The position numbers and the translations under genes are program-made. The notes under the pieces were generated by a model. That model made no database searches. It was given only the letters and a program-made list of their open reading frames with translations, and was not told the origin of the DNA. Below are positions 32,979 through 41,217 of a stretch of 64,000 bases of DNA, one piece after another. Source of the stretch: Streptomyces nojiriensis (GTDB taxonomy: Bacteria; Actinomycetota; Actinomycetes; Streptomycetales; Streptomycetaceae); contig NZ_CP071139.1 of the NCBI RefSeq assembly GCF_017639205.1, positions 8,679,501-8,743,500 of the forward strand. Reading direction: 5' to 3'. Position 1 is the first letter of the stretch. Every line of letters starts with the position of its first letter.

Positions 32979-34673
32979 GTGGCGCACACCTTCGCAACGG
33001 ACGTACTGGTCGCCGGCGCCGGCCCGGTCGGGCTGACCGCCGCCGCGGAGCTCCGCAGACGGGGCGTCACGTGCCGGATCGTCGACCGGCTGCCGGCCAG
33101 GGTGCCGTTCGCGAAGGCCGTCGGCATCCAGCCGCGCACGCTGGAGGTGTGGGACCGGATGGGGATGGTCCGCGCCGCCCTGGAGGCGGCCGTCCCGATG
33201 CGGGGGCAGTTCCTCTACGTCAACGGCGTCGAGAAGGCCCGCATCGAACTCTCCGTCCCGCCCGAAGTGCCCTACGGATTCGCGGCGCTGCCGCAGTACG
33301 AGACCGAGCGCATCCTGGACGAGTTCCTGGGCCGCTTCGGGACGGCCGTCGAACGGGGCACCGAACTCGTGTCGTTCACCCAGGACGCCGACGGGGTGAC
33401 CTGCCGGCTGCAGCACACCCCGTCCGGGGCGGCGGAAGAACTGCGGACCCGCTACCTGGTGGGCTGCGACGGCGCGCACAGCATCGTCCGCAAGGGGCTC
33501 GGCCTCACCTTCGAGGGCGGCGCCTTCGCCGAGGAGTACATGCTCGCCGACGTACGCGTCGACTGGGACCTGCCGCCCGGGTACAACCTGCGCGCCATGC
33601 ACCTCGACGACGACGGGGCGGTCGACGACCTGCTCGTCTGCATCCCGCTGCCCGGCCGGGGCCGGTACCGGATGTCGATGATGGTGCCGCCCGAACTCTC
33701 CACCGCACGGCAGGATACGGCCGCCTCCGACGGCGTCGCCCATGGCCTGCAGAGCGGCCGGGGCCCCGCACCGGCCGACATCCAGGCCGTCCTGGACCGG
33801 CTCTCACCGCAGCCGACCACCGCCTTCGACATCCGCTGGACCTCGGTGTTCCGCATCAGCCACCGGATCGTGGACCGCTACGGCGACGGCCGGGTCTTCG
33901 TCGCCGGGGACGCGGCCCACATCCACCCGCCGACCGGCGCCCAGGGCATGAACACCGGCATCCAGGACGCCTGGAACCTGGCCTGGAAGCTCGCGCTGGC
34001 CTGCGAGGGCGCGGCCCACCCCGGCCTGCTCGCCGGCTACGACGCCGAGCGCCGGCCCGTCGGCGAGGAAGTCGTCGGCCGCACCGTACGGCACGCCGTC
34101 GAGGGAATGGAGAACGACCCCGACGACCCGGCGACGGTGATGATGCGCGAGGCCCAACTCCTCGTCGGCTACCGGGGAAGCCCGACCGTGGACCCGGCCG
34201 GCGAGGGCCGCGGCCCCCGGCCCGGCGACCGCGCACCCGACTGCGCGGGCCTGACCGGACCCGGCACCGCCTACCCGATGCGCCTGTACGACGTCCTGCG
34301 CGAGCGGGACCACGTACTGCTGCTCTACGGAGCCGGGTTCGGGCCCGGGTCCGAAACGGGGGAGGGCCTCGACGCACTCGTCCGCACCGCCCGGGACTCC
34401 TCGGGCGGCCGTGTGGAGGTCTGCCTGCTGCTCGCGGCGGACGCGGACGCGGACGAGGACCCGAACGCCGTCATCGAGGCCGACGGCAGGACCCTGCCGG
34501 TCTACGCAGACACCCGGGGAGAGTTCGCCCGCCTCTACGCGGCCGAGGAGCCCACGGCCTTCGTGATCCGCCCGGACGGATATCTCGGAGCCCGGATCCC
34601 GCTCTCCCCGCCCGCCCCGCGCCCGCTGGCCGCCCACCTCGCGGCCGTCTTCGCCACGAGCCCGCCGAACTGA
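32979..34673 (+). CDS. FAD-dependent aromatic monooxygenase (PHBH/RdmE-like)
   Basis: A 564-aa flavin monooxygenase. FAD-binding GAGPVG is at residues 13-18, the second site is VGCDGAHSIVRKGLG, and the third is FVAGDAAHIHPPTGAQGMNTGIQDAWNLAWKLA (positions about 307-338). The C-terminal third is the thioredoxin-like domain seen in phenol hydroxylase and polyketide oxygenases. It should hydroxylate an aromatic substrate with NAD(P)H and O2; substrate unknown and no cluster surrounds it. AGGAGG 6 bases before GTG 32979 fixes the start. Convergent with the next gene, 4 bp apart. Confidence 0.85.
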   Translation: MAHTFATDVLVAGAGPVGLTAAAELRRRGVTCRIVDRLPARVPFAKAVGIQPRTLEVWDRMGMVRAALEAAVPMRGQFLYVNGVEKARIELSVPPEVPYGFAALPQYETERILDEFLGRFGTAVERGTELVSFTQDADGVTCRLQHTPSGAAEELRTRYLVGCDGAHSIVRKGLGLTFEGGAFAEEYMLADVRVDWDLPPGYNLRAMHLDDDGAVDDLLVCIPLPGRGRYRMSMMVPPELSTARQDTAASDGVAHGLQSGRGPAPADIQAVLDRLSPQPTTAFDIRWTSVFRISHRIVDRYGDGRVFVAGDAAHIHPPTGAQGMNTGIQDAWNLAWKLALACEGAAHPGLLAGYDAERRPVGEEVVGRTVRHAVEGMENDPDDPATVMMREAQLLVGYRGSPTVDPAGEGRGPRPGDRAPDCAGLTGPGTAYPMRLYDVLRERDHVLLLYGAGFGPGSETGEGLDALVRTARDSSGGRVEVCLLLAADADADEDPNAVIEADGRTLPVYADTRGEFARLYAAEEPTAFVIRPDGYLGARIPLSPPAPRPLAAHLAAVFATSPPN

Positions 34674-34677
34674 CCCG

Positions 34678-35034
34678 TCAGGCCCGGGCGGCCTCGCGGC
34701 GCTGCCGCTTGCCCAGCGGGGCCAGCGACATGTCCTGGGCCTGCGACCTCAGCTGCTTGAAGCCGTACCCGCGCTCGGTCAGCCAGCTCTCCGCCGCCAG
34801 CTCCGCCCGGGCCGTCGCGTCGAGGATGTCCTCCTCGGCCTCACCCGTGTCCACGAAGCGGAAGGTGAAGAAGGGGCGGGCCGCGAGGTCGTACGTGAGA
34901 TGACCCTCGGCGGTGAACTCCGCGCGCAGCATGTCGTGCTCGGGCGCAGCGGCGAGCAGCTCGGCCGTCTGGTCGTCGGTCAGACCGTCGAACGAGCCGC
35001 GGACGGTGATACGGAAGGTACGGATGGCACTCAT
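34678..35034 (-). CDS. DUF6204-like small protein
   Basis: A 118-aa cytoplasmic protein. The opening IRTFRITVRGSFDGLT, the middle EHDMLRAEFTAEGHLTYDLAARPFFTFRF and the end WLTERGYGFKQLRSQAQDM resemble a widespread actinobacterial family that I associate with DUF6204; no biochemical role is known. A ferredoxin-like alpha/beta fold is likely. It converges with the monooxygenase gene and diverges from the VWA gene. Confidence 0.65.
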   Translation of the reverse strand: MSAIRTFRITVRGSFDGLTDDQTAELLAAAPEHDMLRAEFTAEGHLTYDLAARPFFTFRFVDTGEAEEDILDATARAELAAESWLTERGYGFKQLRSQAQDMSLAPLGKRQRREAARA

Positions 35035-35181
35035 CCCCGGAGCCTAGATCGGGCACCGCGTCTCCTGCATCCGGATATCCGCCGGTCCGCCCCGCCCGCC
35101 ACCCGGTGGACGGCCGCGCAGGGCCGCGTACGGCCGCGTACACCGCACGGACACCCCGAAAGCCCCGGCCGGGAGCCCGTT

Positions 35182-35211
35182 TTGGATTTGCCGGACGATC
35201 CTCAATACGAT
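35182..35211 (+). promoter_or_regulatory. Predicted promoter giving a leaderless VWA message
   Basis: TTGGAT (35182-35187), 18 bp, then TACGAT (35206-35211). The -10 ends only 6 bases before ATG 35218 and there is no Shine-Dalgarno, so transcription should start at or next to the start codon. Confidence 0.55.
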
Positions 35212-35217
35212 CCGGCG

Positions 35218-36495
35218 ATGATCACAAGAAAACGGCTTGCGGTCGGGGCGTGCGGCCTGCTCGCCGCCCTGGCCGTCGGGCTCTTCCCGGCGAGCGCCAC
35301 CGCCGCCGACGAACCGACGGCGAAGGAACCCCCCAAGGTCGACCTCGTCCTCGACGTGAGCGGCTCCATGCGGGCCAACGACATCGACGGACAGACCCGC
35401 ATGGCAGCGGCCAAGCAGGCCTTCAACGAGGTCATCGACGCGGTCCCGGCCGAGGTACGCCTCGGCATACGGACCCTGGGGGCCGACTACCCCGGGGACG
35501 ACCGGGCCACGGGATGCAAGGACACCAAGCAGCTCTACAAGGTCGGCCCCCTCGACCGGACCGAGGCCAAGACCGCGGTGGCGACCCTGGCCCCCACCGG
35601 CTGGACGCCGATCGGACCGGCCCTGCTCGGCGCGGCCCAGGACCTGGAGGGCGGCACCGGCTCCAAGCGGATCGTGCTCATCACGGACGGCGAGGACACC
35701 TGCGCCCCGCTCGACCCGTGCGAAGTGGCGCGCGACATCGCCGCCAAGGGCATCCACCTGGTCATCGACACCCTCGGCCTGGTCCCGGACGCCAAGACCC
35801 GGGCCCAGCTGACCTGCATCGCCGAGGCCACCGGCGGCACCTACACCTCGGTGCAGCACAAGGCGGACCTCTCCAGCCGGGTGAAACAACTCGTCGACCG
35901 GGCCGCGGACCCGGTCGTCAACCCGGTCGCGACCGAGGGCGCGAAGCAGTGCCAGGGCGCCCCGCAGCTCAAGGCCGGCCTCTACAGCGACCGCGAGACC
36001 TTCGGTGAACACCGCTGGTACCGGGTCGACGTCCTCCCGGGGCAGGAACTGCGCGCCTCGGTCAGCATCGGCGCCGACCGCGCCGTCAACAACGACTACG
36101 GCGTCCTGCTGCGCGCCACCACCGTCCACGGGCGCGAGATCGTGCGCGGCTCGGAGGCGGGCGACGGGCGTACCGACGTCCTCTCGACCGGCCTGCGCTA
36201 CCCGAAGGCCGAGATCGACGGCCTGGACTCGGACGCCAAGCCCGTCCCGGAGACCGTCTGCCTCCAGGTCAGCAACTCCTTCTCCGCTCCCGCCTCCGTC
36301 AAGACGACCCCGGGCATGCCCGTCGAGCTGACCATCGACCTGGTGGACGGACCCGACGAGGCCTCCGACGTCGCCGCGTTCGGCCTCGGGCGGGGCTGGT
36401 GGCTGCTGGCCGTGCTGGTGCTCGCCGGGCTGCTGGCCGGTCTGGTGTGGGGATGGATCTCCCGCTGGCGCATCTCCGTCTGGAGGACCAACTGA
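35218..36495 (+). CDS. Membrane-anchored VWA domain protein
   Basis: A 425-aa exported protein. After a signal peptide (residues 1-30) comes a VWA domain with intact MIDAS: DVSGSM from Asp46, the Thr in TPIGPALLGA and LITDGEDTC. A second beta-rich domain follows (residues about 230-390), then a C-terminal membrane helix (WWLLAVLVLAGLLAGLVWGW) and a short basic tail. It probably binds a ligand or partner on the outer face of the membrane. Its stop overlaps the next start by one base (TGATG), so the two proteins are made together and probably form a complex. Confidence 0.85.
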   Translation: MITRKRLAVGACGLLAALAVGLFPASATAADEPTAKEPPKVDLVLDVSGSMRANDIDGQTRMAAAKQAFNEVIDAVPAEVRLGIRTLGADYPGDDRATGCKDTKQLYKVGPLDRTEAKTAVATLAPTGWTPIGPALLGAAQDLEGGTGSKRIVLITDGEDTCAPLDPCEVARDIAAKGIHLVIDTLGLVPDAKTRAQLTCIAEATGGTYTSVQHKADLSSRVKQLVDRAADPVVNPVATEGAKQCQGAPQLKAGLYSDRETFGEHRWYRVDVLPGQELRASVSIGADRAVNNDYGVLLRATTVHGREIVRGSEAGDGRTDVLSTGLRYPKAEIDGLDSDAKPVPETVCLQVSNSFSAPASVKTTPGMPVELTIDLVDGPDEASDVAAFGLGRGWWLLAVLVLAGLLAGLVWGWISRWRISVWRTN

Positions 36496-37313
36496 TGCGT
36501 AGAGTAGGCACACTGACCGCGTCCCTGCTGGCCGCTGCCGCCGCCCTCACGGTGGCGGGCACGGCCATGGGCACGGCAGTCGCGGACACGCCCTCACCGA
36601 GCACCAGCGCGAGTGCGAGCGCGAGCCCGGGCGGGTCCAAGGCCGAATCCGCCCCGACCGAGGCCGGCACCGGCTTCCGTACCGCGGCGGCGTTCCGCCC
36701 GGGCCAGAAGGCCACGGCCGGCGCCTCCAGCGGCGACTACCTCTACTGGGTGGTGCCGATCGACGCGCAGCAGCGCGCCACGGTGAAGGCCGCCGTCACC
36801 CTGCCCGACGCGGCGGCCCGGCACGGCGCCTCGACCTGGCGGCTCGACGTGTACGACGGACTGCGCCGCCGCCAGGCCTGCACCTACGGCACGCAGACCG
36901 CGGCCGCGGCGAAGGAAGCCGCCACGGTCGAACTGTCCTGCACCCTGCGCACCGTACGCGCCGGCGCCGAGCCGTGGGCCAACGATCCGCTGCCGGGCAG
37001 CTACTACATCCGCCTGACGGCCGTCGACCAGCCGGACGAGGACAAGGGCCTGCCGGTGCGCGCTGCCGTCGAGGCCGACGTGAGGGAGACCGGCGGCGTC
37101 CAGGCCGTGGACGGCGCCCTCTCCACCCCGCTGGTCGCGGGCACCGTGACCGCGACCCTGCGCGAGCCGGAGGACGGCTGGTCCGGCGGCTGGTGGTCCG
37201 ACCGCTGGATCTGGACCGCCGCGGGCGGCGTGCTCGCCGCCCTCGCGGGCGTCCTCGGGTACTCCCTGACGCGCGGCACGGGCCGCCCGTCCAGGGTCCC
37301 GCCGGGCGCCTGA
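36495..37313 (+). CDS. Exported membrane-anchored partner of the VWA protein
   Basis: A 272-aa protein: signal peptide (1-30), Ser/Ala-rich linker, then a beta-rich extracytoplasmic domain (YLYWVVPIDAQQRATVKAAVTLPDAA...; LPGSYYIRLTAVDQPDEDKGLPV) and a C-terminal membrane helix WIWTAAGGVLAALAGVLGYSL with a basic end. The layout mirrors the second domain of the VWA protein just upstream. GGAGG 8 bases before the ATG and the 1-base stop/start overlap indicate coupled translation. Family known to me only as a VWA-associated hypothetical. Confidence 0.8.
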   Translation: MRRVGTLTASLLAAAAALTVAGTAMGTAVADTPSPSTSASASASPGGSKAESAPTEAGTGFRTAAAFRPGQKATAGASSGDYLYWVVPIDAQQRATVKAAVTLPDAAARHGASTWRLDVYDGLRRRQACTYGTQTAAAAKEAATVELSCTLRTVRAGAEPWANDPLPGSYYIRLTAVDQPDEDKGLPVRAAVEADVRETGGVQAVDGALSTPLVAGTVTATLREPEDGWSGGWWSDRWIWTAAGGVLAALAGVLGYSLTRGTGRPSRVPPGA

Positions 37314-37318
37314 GAAAC

Positions 37319-37352
37319 GGGGAGGCCGTGGCCCGCGGGCCACGGCCTCCCC
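37319..37352. terminator. Strong bidirectional terminator hairpin
   Basis: GGGGAGGCCGTGGCCC (37319-37334) pairs perfectly with 37337-37352. It starts 6 bases after the stop of the VWA-partner gene and lies before the convergent carboxypeptidase stop, so it can end transcripts from both sides. Confidence 0.85.
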
Positions 37353-37367
37353 TCACTCGTCCGCGAT

Positions 37368-39956
37368 TCAGCGGCCGCGGGTCAGCCGGGTCCCGAACGA
37401 GGGCTCGGCCAGCGCGCCCTTGACCGCGACGGGCACGCTCTTGGCCCCCTCCCCGCTGCCGACCGTCAGCACGGCCACCTCGGAACCGTCCTTCGCGGTG
37501 TGCGGGAGCGGTCCGGCATCGGCGGTGCGGGCGAGGGACAGCGTCAGCTTCTGGCCCGGGACGCCGATCACGTTGAGGTCCTTGGTGGCCACCAGCGGCG
37601 TACGGCCGCCGAGCCCGTCGTCCACATGGCCCACGACGTCGCCCTTGCGGATCACCGGAGCCGACGCGAGCGCCGTCCGTACCCCCTCGATGATCGTCTT
37701 GCTGTTAGCCAGCACCAGCTTGAGGCTGTTCGCGCCGTCCTCGTCCGGCCCGTCCACATGCTGGTCCATCAAGGTGCCGAGGATCAACTGGTCCTTGCCA
37801 TCGATCGACTTGTACGCCGCCCACATCAGGGCCCCGCCGGCGGGCGTGCTGGAACCGGTCTTGATGCCCCGGATGCTGAGACCCTGGGCGGTGAGCAGGG
37901 TGTTGTTGTTCTCGAGCCGCGCGGGCGACCCCTTGATGGCGGCGTTCGGGAGCGCGACGATCGAGCGGAACACCTCGTCCTTCATGACGGCCTCGGCGAG
38001 CTTCAGCTGATCGACGGCGGTGCTGACGGTGCCCGAGTCCAGACCGCTGGGGTCCGTGTACGTGGTGTTCGTCATCCCGAGCTCCTTGGCGGCGGCGTTC
38101 ATCTTCGCGACGAACGCGGCCTCGGAGTCGGTGCCGGTGTCCCAGCGCGCCAGCAGGCGCGCGGCGTTGTTGCCCGAGGGGATCATGAGCATCTTGAGCA
38201 CGTCCTGCTGGCTGAACTTCTGCCCGACGGTCAGACCCTCGACGCGGGACTCGTGGTCGGCGTTGCCGTCCGCCACGGTCTTCGCGTCGATCGTGATGTC
38301 CGGACCCGGGTCGGCCTTGCGCAGCGGGTGGCCCTTGAGGATCACGTAGGCCGTCATCACCTTGGCGACGCTGGCCGTCGGGACGGGCTTCTGCTCGCCG
38401 AACGTGCCGATGTCGCCGGAGCCGGAGATGCGAACGGCGCCCTGACCCTTGGCGGGCCACGGCACGGAGAACTGCCCGTCGATGGTGCGGTCGGCCTGGG
38501 CGGCCACGAGCTGCGGGGTGGGCAGGGGGCGCAGCAGCTGGGCGCCGGCCCCGGCGCCCACGAGGAGCAGCAGGATTGGCGTCCATATCTTGACGCGGCG
38601 CAGCGCGGTCCGGCGCGGGGTCTCCGCCGGGGCAGGGGTGTTGGTGAGCTCGGCCAGCAGATCGAGCGGAGGCAGCGGAGCGGCGGGGGCCGGCCCGGCC
38701 ACCTTGGCCCCGGGGGAATGCGGCTGGGCCCGCGGCGCGACGGGCGCGGGCAGGTCGACGTCCTTGAGCGCGACGAACTGGCTCGTCCGCTCGGGGTCCG
38801 GATCCACGTCCCGAGCACAGGAGGGAGCCTTCCGCGGGGCGTCCGGCTCGGCGGGCTTCTTCTTGGGCAGGACGATGAGCATCGTCTCGTCGGACGGGGC
38901 ATCGGCCTCGGGCGCACCCTTGGCCTCCGGCCCGGGCGCGACATCGGACCCGGCGCCGGCCTGGTCCTTGCCGTCGGCCTCCGACTCCGACTTCGCCTCG
39001 GAACGGGCCGCGGCCTTGGCCCCGCCCTGGGTGGCGGCCTCGCCCTCGGGCTCGGAGTGGGCTTCGCCCGAACGTCCGCTGTCGGCGTCGGCCCGGCCCT
39101 TCGGCTCGGCCTGGGGGGCGGCTTCGTCCTCGGGCTCTGCGTCGGCCTTGGCGTCGGCGTCGGTCTTCGGCTCGGCCGTAACGGCTTCTGCCTCGGCGCG
39201 GGCCGTTGCTTCGGCTTCGGGTTCGGTCGCGCCCGTGCGCTGGGACTCGGCCTTCGCCTCGGGATCGGCTTTGCCCTCGAGCGCGGTGCCCGGCTCGGGG
39301 TCGGTATCACCGGGGAGTTCGGCGTCGGCCTGGCCCTTCGGCTCGGCCGTAACGGCTTCTGCCTCGGCGCGGGCCGTGACCTCGGCTTCGGGTTCGGTCG
39401 CGCCCGCGCGCTGGGACTCGGCCTTCGCCTCGGGATCGGCTTCGCCCTCGAGCGCGGTGCCCGGCTCGGGGTCGGTATCACCGGGGAGTTCGGCGTCGGC
39501 CTGGCCCTTCGGTTCGGCCGTAACGGCTTCCGCCTCGGCGCGGGCCGTTGCTTCGGTTTCGGCTTCCGCCTCGGAGCGGGCTTCGCCCACCGGTTCGGCT
39601 TCGTCCTCGGGCTCTGTGTCCGCCTCGGCGCCGGCGACGGCCTTCGGCTCCGCAGTAACGGCTTCAGCCGCGGTGCCCGCCGCGACCTCGGCTGCGGGCG
39701 CGCCCTCGGGGTCGCCCTCCGCCTCGGACTCGGCCGCGGCCCGGGGGTCGGCATCGCCGGGGAGTTCGGAGTCGGGGTCGGCGTCGGTCCGGCCGTTCCG
39801 TTCGGCCTGGGGGGCGGCTTCGCCCTCGGGCTCCGTGCCCGCCCCGGCGTCGGCGTCGGCTTCGGCCGTCGCCTTGGACTTCCCCTCCAGGACGGTGGTT
39901 TCCGCCTCGATCTCCGGGTCGTCCGAGGAACCGCCCGCCACCGTTACCGCCTTCAT
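37368..39956 (-). CDS. D-alanyl-D-alanine carboxypeptidase (S11) with very long acidic N-terminal tail
   Basis: An 862-aa protein. The last 380 residues are a serine D,D-peptidase: SVAK with Ser529, SGN in MIPSGNNAARLL, and KTG in GIKTGSSTPAGG. It trims pentapeptides of peptidoglycan outside the membrane. One membrane helix (about 458-478) precedes it. The first roughly 380 residues are extremely acidic and Ala/Glu/Pro-rich, including two 57-residue tandem repeats; by topology they lie in the cytoplasm. Basic clusters (PKKKPAEPDAPRKAP, PRRTALRRVK) sit between tail and membrane. ATG 39956 is preferred; ATG 39983 is possible. Typical family members are under 450 aa. Confidence 0.85.
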   Translation of the reverse strand: MKAVTVAGGSSDDPEIEAETTVLEGKSKATAEADADAGAGTEPEGEAAPQAERNGRTDADPDSELPGDADPRAAAESEAEGDPEGAPAAEVAAGTAAEAVTAEPKAVAGAEADTEPEDEAEPVGEARSEAEAETEATARAEAEAVTAEPKGQADAELPGDTDPEPGTALEGEADPEAKAESQRAGATEPEAEVTARAEAEAVTAEPKGQADAELPGDTDPEPGTALEGKADPEAKAESQRTGATEPEAEATARAEAEAVTAEPKTDADAKADAEPEDEAAPQAEPKGRADADSGRSGEAHSEPEGEAATQGGAKAAARSEAKSESEADGKDQAGAGSDVAPGPEAKGAPEADAPSDETMLIVLPKKKPAEPDAPRKAPSCARDVDPDPERTSQFVALKDVDLPAPVAPRAQPHSPGAKVAGPAPAAPLPPLDLLAELTNTPAPAETPRRTALRRVKIWTPILLLLVGAGAGAQLLRPLPTPQLVAAQADRTIDGQFSVPWPAKGQGAVRISGSGDIGTFGEQKPVPTASVAKVMTAYVILKGHPLRKADPGPDITIDAKTVADGNADHESRVEGLTVGQKFSQQDVLKMLMIPSGNNAARLLARWDTGTDSEAAFVAKMNAAAKELGMTNTTYTDPSGLDSGTVSTAVDQLKLAEAVMKDEVFRSIVALPNAAIKGSPARLENNNTLLTAQGLSIRGIKTGSSTPAGGALMWAAYKSIDGKDQLILGTLMDQHVDGPDEDGANSLKLVLANSKTIIEGVRTALASAPVIRKGDVVGHVDDGLGGRTPLVATKDLNVIGVPGQKLTLSLARTADAGPLPHTAKDGSEVAVLTVGSGEGAKSVPVAVKGALAEPSFGTRLTRGR
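39178..39519 (-). repeat. Two tandem 171-bp coding repeats (plus partial third)
   Basis: Units 39178-39348 and 39349-39519 are nearly identical; a third copy starts at 39520 and fades after about 40 bp. Each encodes 57 residues such as AEPKGQADAELPGDTDPEPG. The near-identity at DNA level points to recent duplication. Confidence 0.88.
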
Positions 39957-39995
39957 CCCAGCCCCGCCTTGCTGCTCACACATGCCGATACGACC

Positions 39996-40019
39996 GGCGA
40001 GGCCCCACGGGGCCTCGCC
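39996..40019 (-). promoter_or_regulatory. Hairpin in the leader of the carboxypeptidase gene
   Basis: GGCGAGGCCCC (39996-40006) and GGGGCCTCGCC (40009-40019) form an 11-bp stem with almost no loop, about 40 bases upstream of the carboxypeptidase start. No U-tract on either side. It may be a leader structure or a terminator for upstream readthrough. Confidence 0.5.
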
Positions 40020-40069
40020 GCACTGCCAGATGTCCGCGGTACCCCGCTCGTTCCATCCGCTGGATCTTG

Positions 40070-40106
40070 TGACCGTTCGGTCATATTCGCTGAGTACGCC
40101 TACTCA
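40070..40106. promoter_or_regulatory. Two adjacent palindromes, probable regulator binding sites
   Basis: TGACCGTTCGGTCA (40070-40083) is a perfect 14-bp palindrome of the kind bound by TetR-family repressors. TGAGTA-CGCC-TACTCA (40091-40106) is a second, 7 bp further on. Both lie in the 234-bp space between the carboxypeptidase gene and plsC-like gene and could serve either. The cognate regulators are not in this window. Confidence 0.6.
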
Positions 40107-40190
40107 TGACCCCGCCCGCTCCACCGCCCGACCATGGGGTACATCGCACCGCACCACCACCACCACCGCGCCATCCGAACGGGGTCGTCC

Positions 40191-40853
40191 ATGCTCAGCC
40201 GAATCGCCGCCGCCCTCGTGCCCGCCTTCGGGCGGCTGACCGTCACCGCCGACCCCGGGGACCGCCCCGCCCCCGGCGCCATCCTGGTCGCCAACCACAC
40301 CTCCCTCGCCGACCCGGCCGTCGTAGTCGCCGCACTGCGCCGGTACGGGATCGAGCCGGTCATCCTGGCCACCAGCGGCCTCTGGCGGGTACCGCTGCTC
40401 GGCCCCGCGCTGCGCCGCGAAGGCCATATCGCCGTCCACCGCGGCACCGCCCGCGCCGCCGACTCCCTCGACGCGGCGGCCGTCGCCCTCGCCTCGGGCC
40501 GCAGCGTGCTGCTCTACGGCGAAGGCAGGCTCCCCGTGCGCCGCGACGCGGGGGAGACCGCCCCCGGCCCCTTCCGTAGCGGCCTGGCCCGGCTCGCCGC
40601 CGGGACGGGCGCCCCGGTCGTGCCCGTCGGCCAGGCGGGTGCCCGCCGCCTCTGCTCCGGGAGCGGTGCCAAGCAGCTCGCCGGCGTCTTCACCGCCCCG
40701 CTGCGCAGGCCCTGCTTCCACGTCCACATCGGTTCGCCGCTCCACCTGCCCGACCGTGTGCCGGAGGCCACGGACCGGGCCCGCGAGGCGGTCACGGCCG
40801 CCTGGCGCACCGCGGCGTCCGCCCTCGGCGAGGCGGGTCGGGAAGCGGCCTGA
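40191..40853 (+). CDS. PlsC-like 1-acylglycerol-3-phosphate acyltransferase
   Basis: A 220-aa acyltransferase. The catalytic HxxxxD motif is NHTSLAD with His36 and Asp41; block III appears as LLYGEGRLPV, block IV as APVVPVGQAG. Such enzymes acylate lysophosphatidate in phospholipid synthesis, though short actinobacterial paralogues may act on other lipids. ATG 40191 was chosen over an upstream ATG that would add a His-rich extension. Two palindromes upstream suggest repressor control. Confidence 0.82.
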   Translation: MLSRIAAALVPAFGRLTVTADPGDRPAPGAILVANHTSLADPAVVVAALRRYGIEPVILATSGLWRVPLLGPALRREGHIAVHRGTARAADSLDAAAVALASGRSVLLYGEGRLPVRRDAGETAPGPFRSGLARLAAGTGAPVVPVGQAGARRLCSGSGAKQLAGVFTAPLRRPCFHVHIGSPLHLPDRVPEATDRAREAVTAAWRTAASALGEAGREAA

Positions 40854-40968
40854 GGCCGGTCCCGCGGAGGTGCGCCGTGGCACCGCACGCTGCCGCGGAG
40901 GAAGCCGATCGGGCCCTCGGAACGTGTCGCCGAGCCCGTCACCGGTCATGGCATGCGACCGTCTCCGC

Positions 40969-41208
40969 ATGACCGAAGGCTCGACACCACACATCTCCTC
41001 GGCGCGGATCACCGTACTGGGGGTGCAACCCGGAAACCCGCCCTTCCGCATCGTGGAGGTCGACGGCGAGTTCGTCGGCAGGGCGACCTCGATGACGGAC
41101 GTGCTCCTGATCGCCGCGGAGGCGGGGATCACGATCCACGACCTCGACGACCTCGAAGTGGTCCGATGGGTCAGCGGCGGCAAGTTCACCTGGACGATCC
41201 TGAGCTAG
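40969..41208 (+). CDS. Small conserved hypothetical protein
   Basis: A 79-aa protein of the type ITVLGVQPGNPPFRIVEVDGEFVG...GITIHDLDDLEVVRWVSGGKFTW. It looks like a compact alpha/beta fold and resembles small hypotheticals found across Streptomyces. No signal peptide or known domain. No clear ribosome-binding site precedes ATG 40969. Confidence 0.65.
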   Translation: MTEGSTPHISSARITVLGVQPGNPPFRIVEVDGEFVGRATSMTDVLLIAAEAGITIHDLDDLEVVRWVSGGKFTWTILS

Positions 41209-41217
41209 GCAGGGAAC

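Noticed and set aside
37500..40109. Forward-strand Gly/Leu/Arg-rich frame over the carboxypeptidase gene
   Set aside because: It is the mirror of the Ala/Glu-rich repeat tail; the reverse strand has the catalytic motifs.
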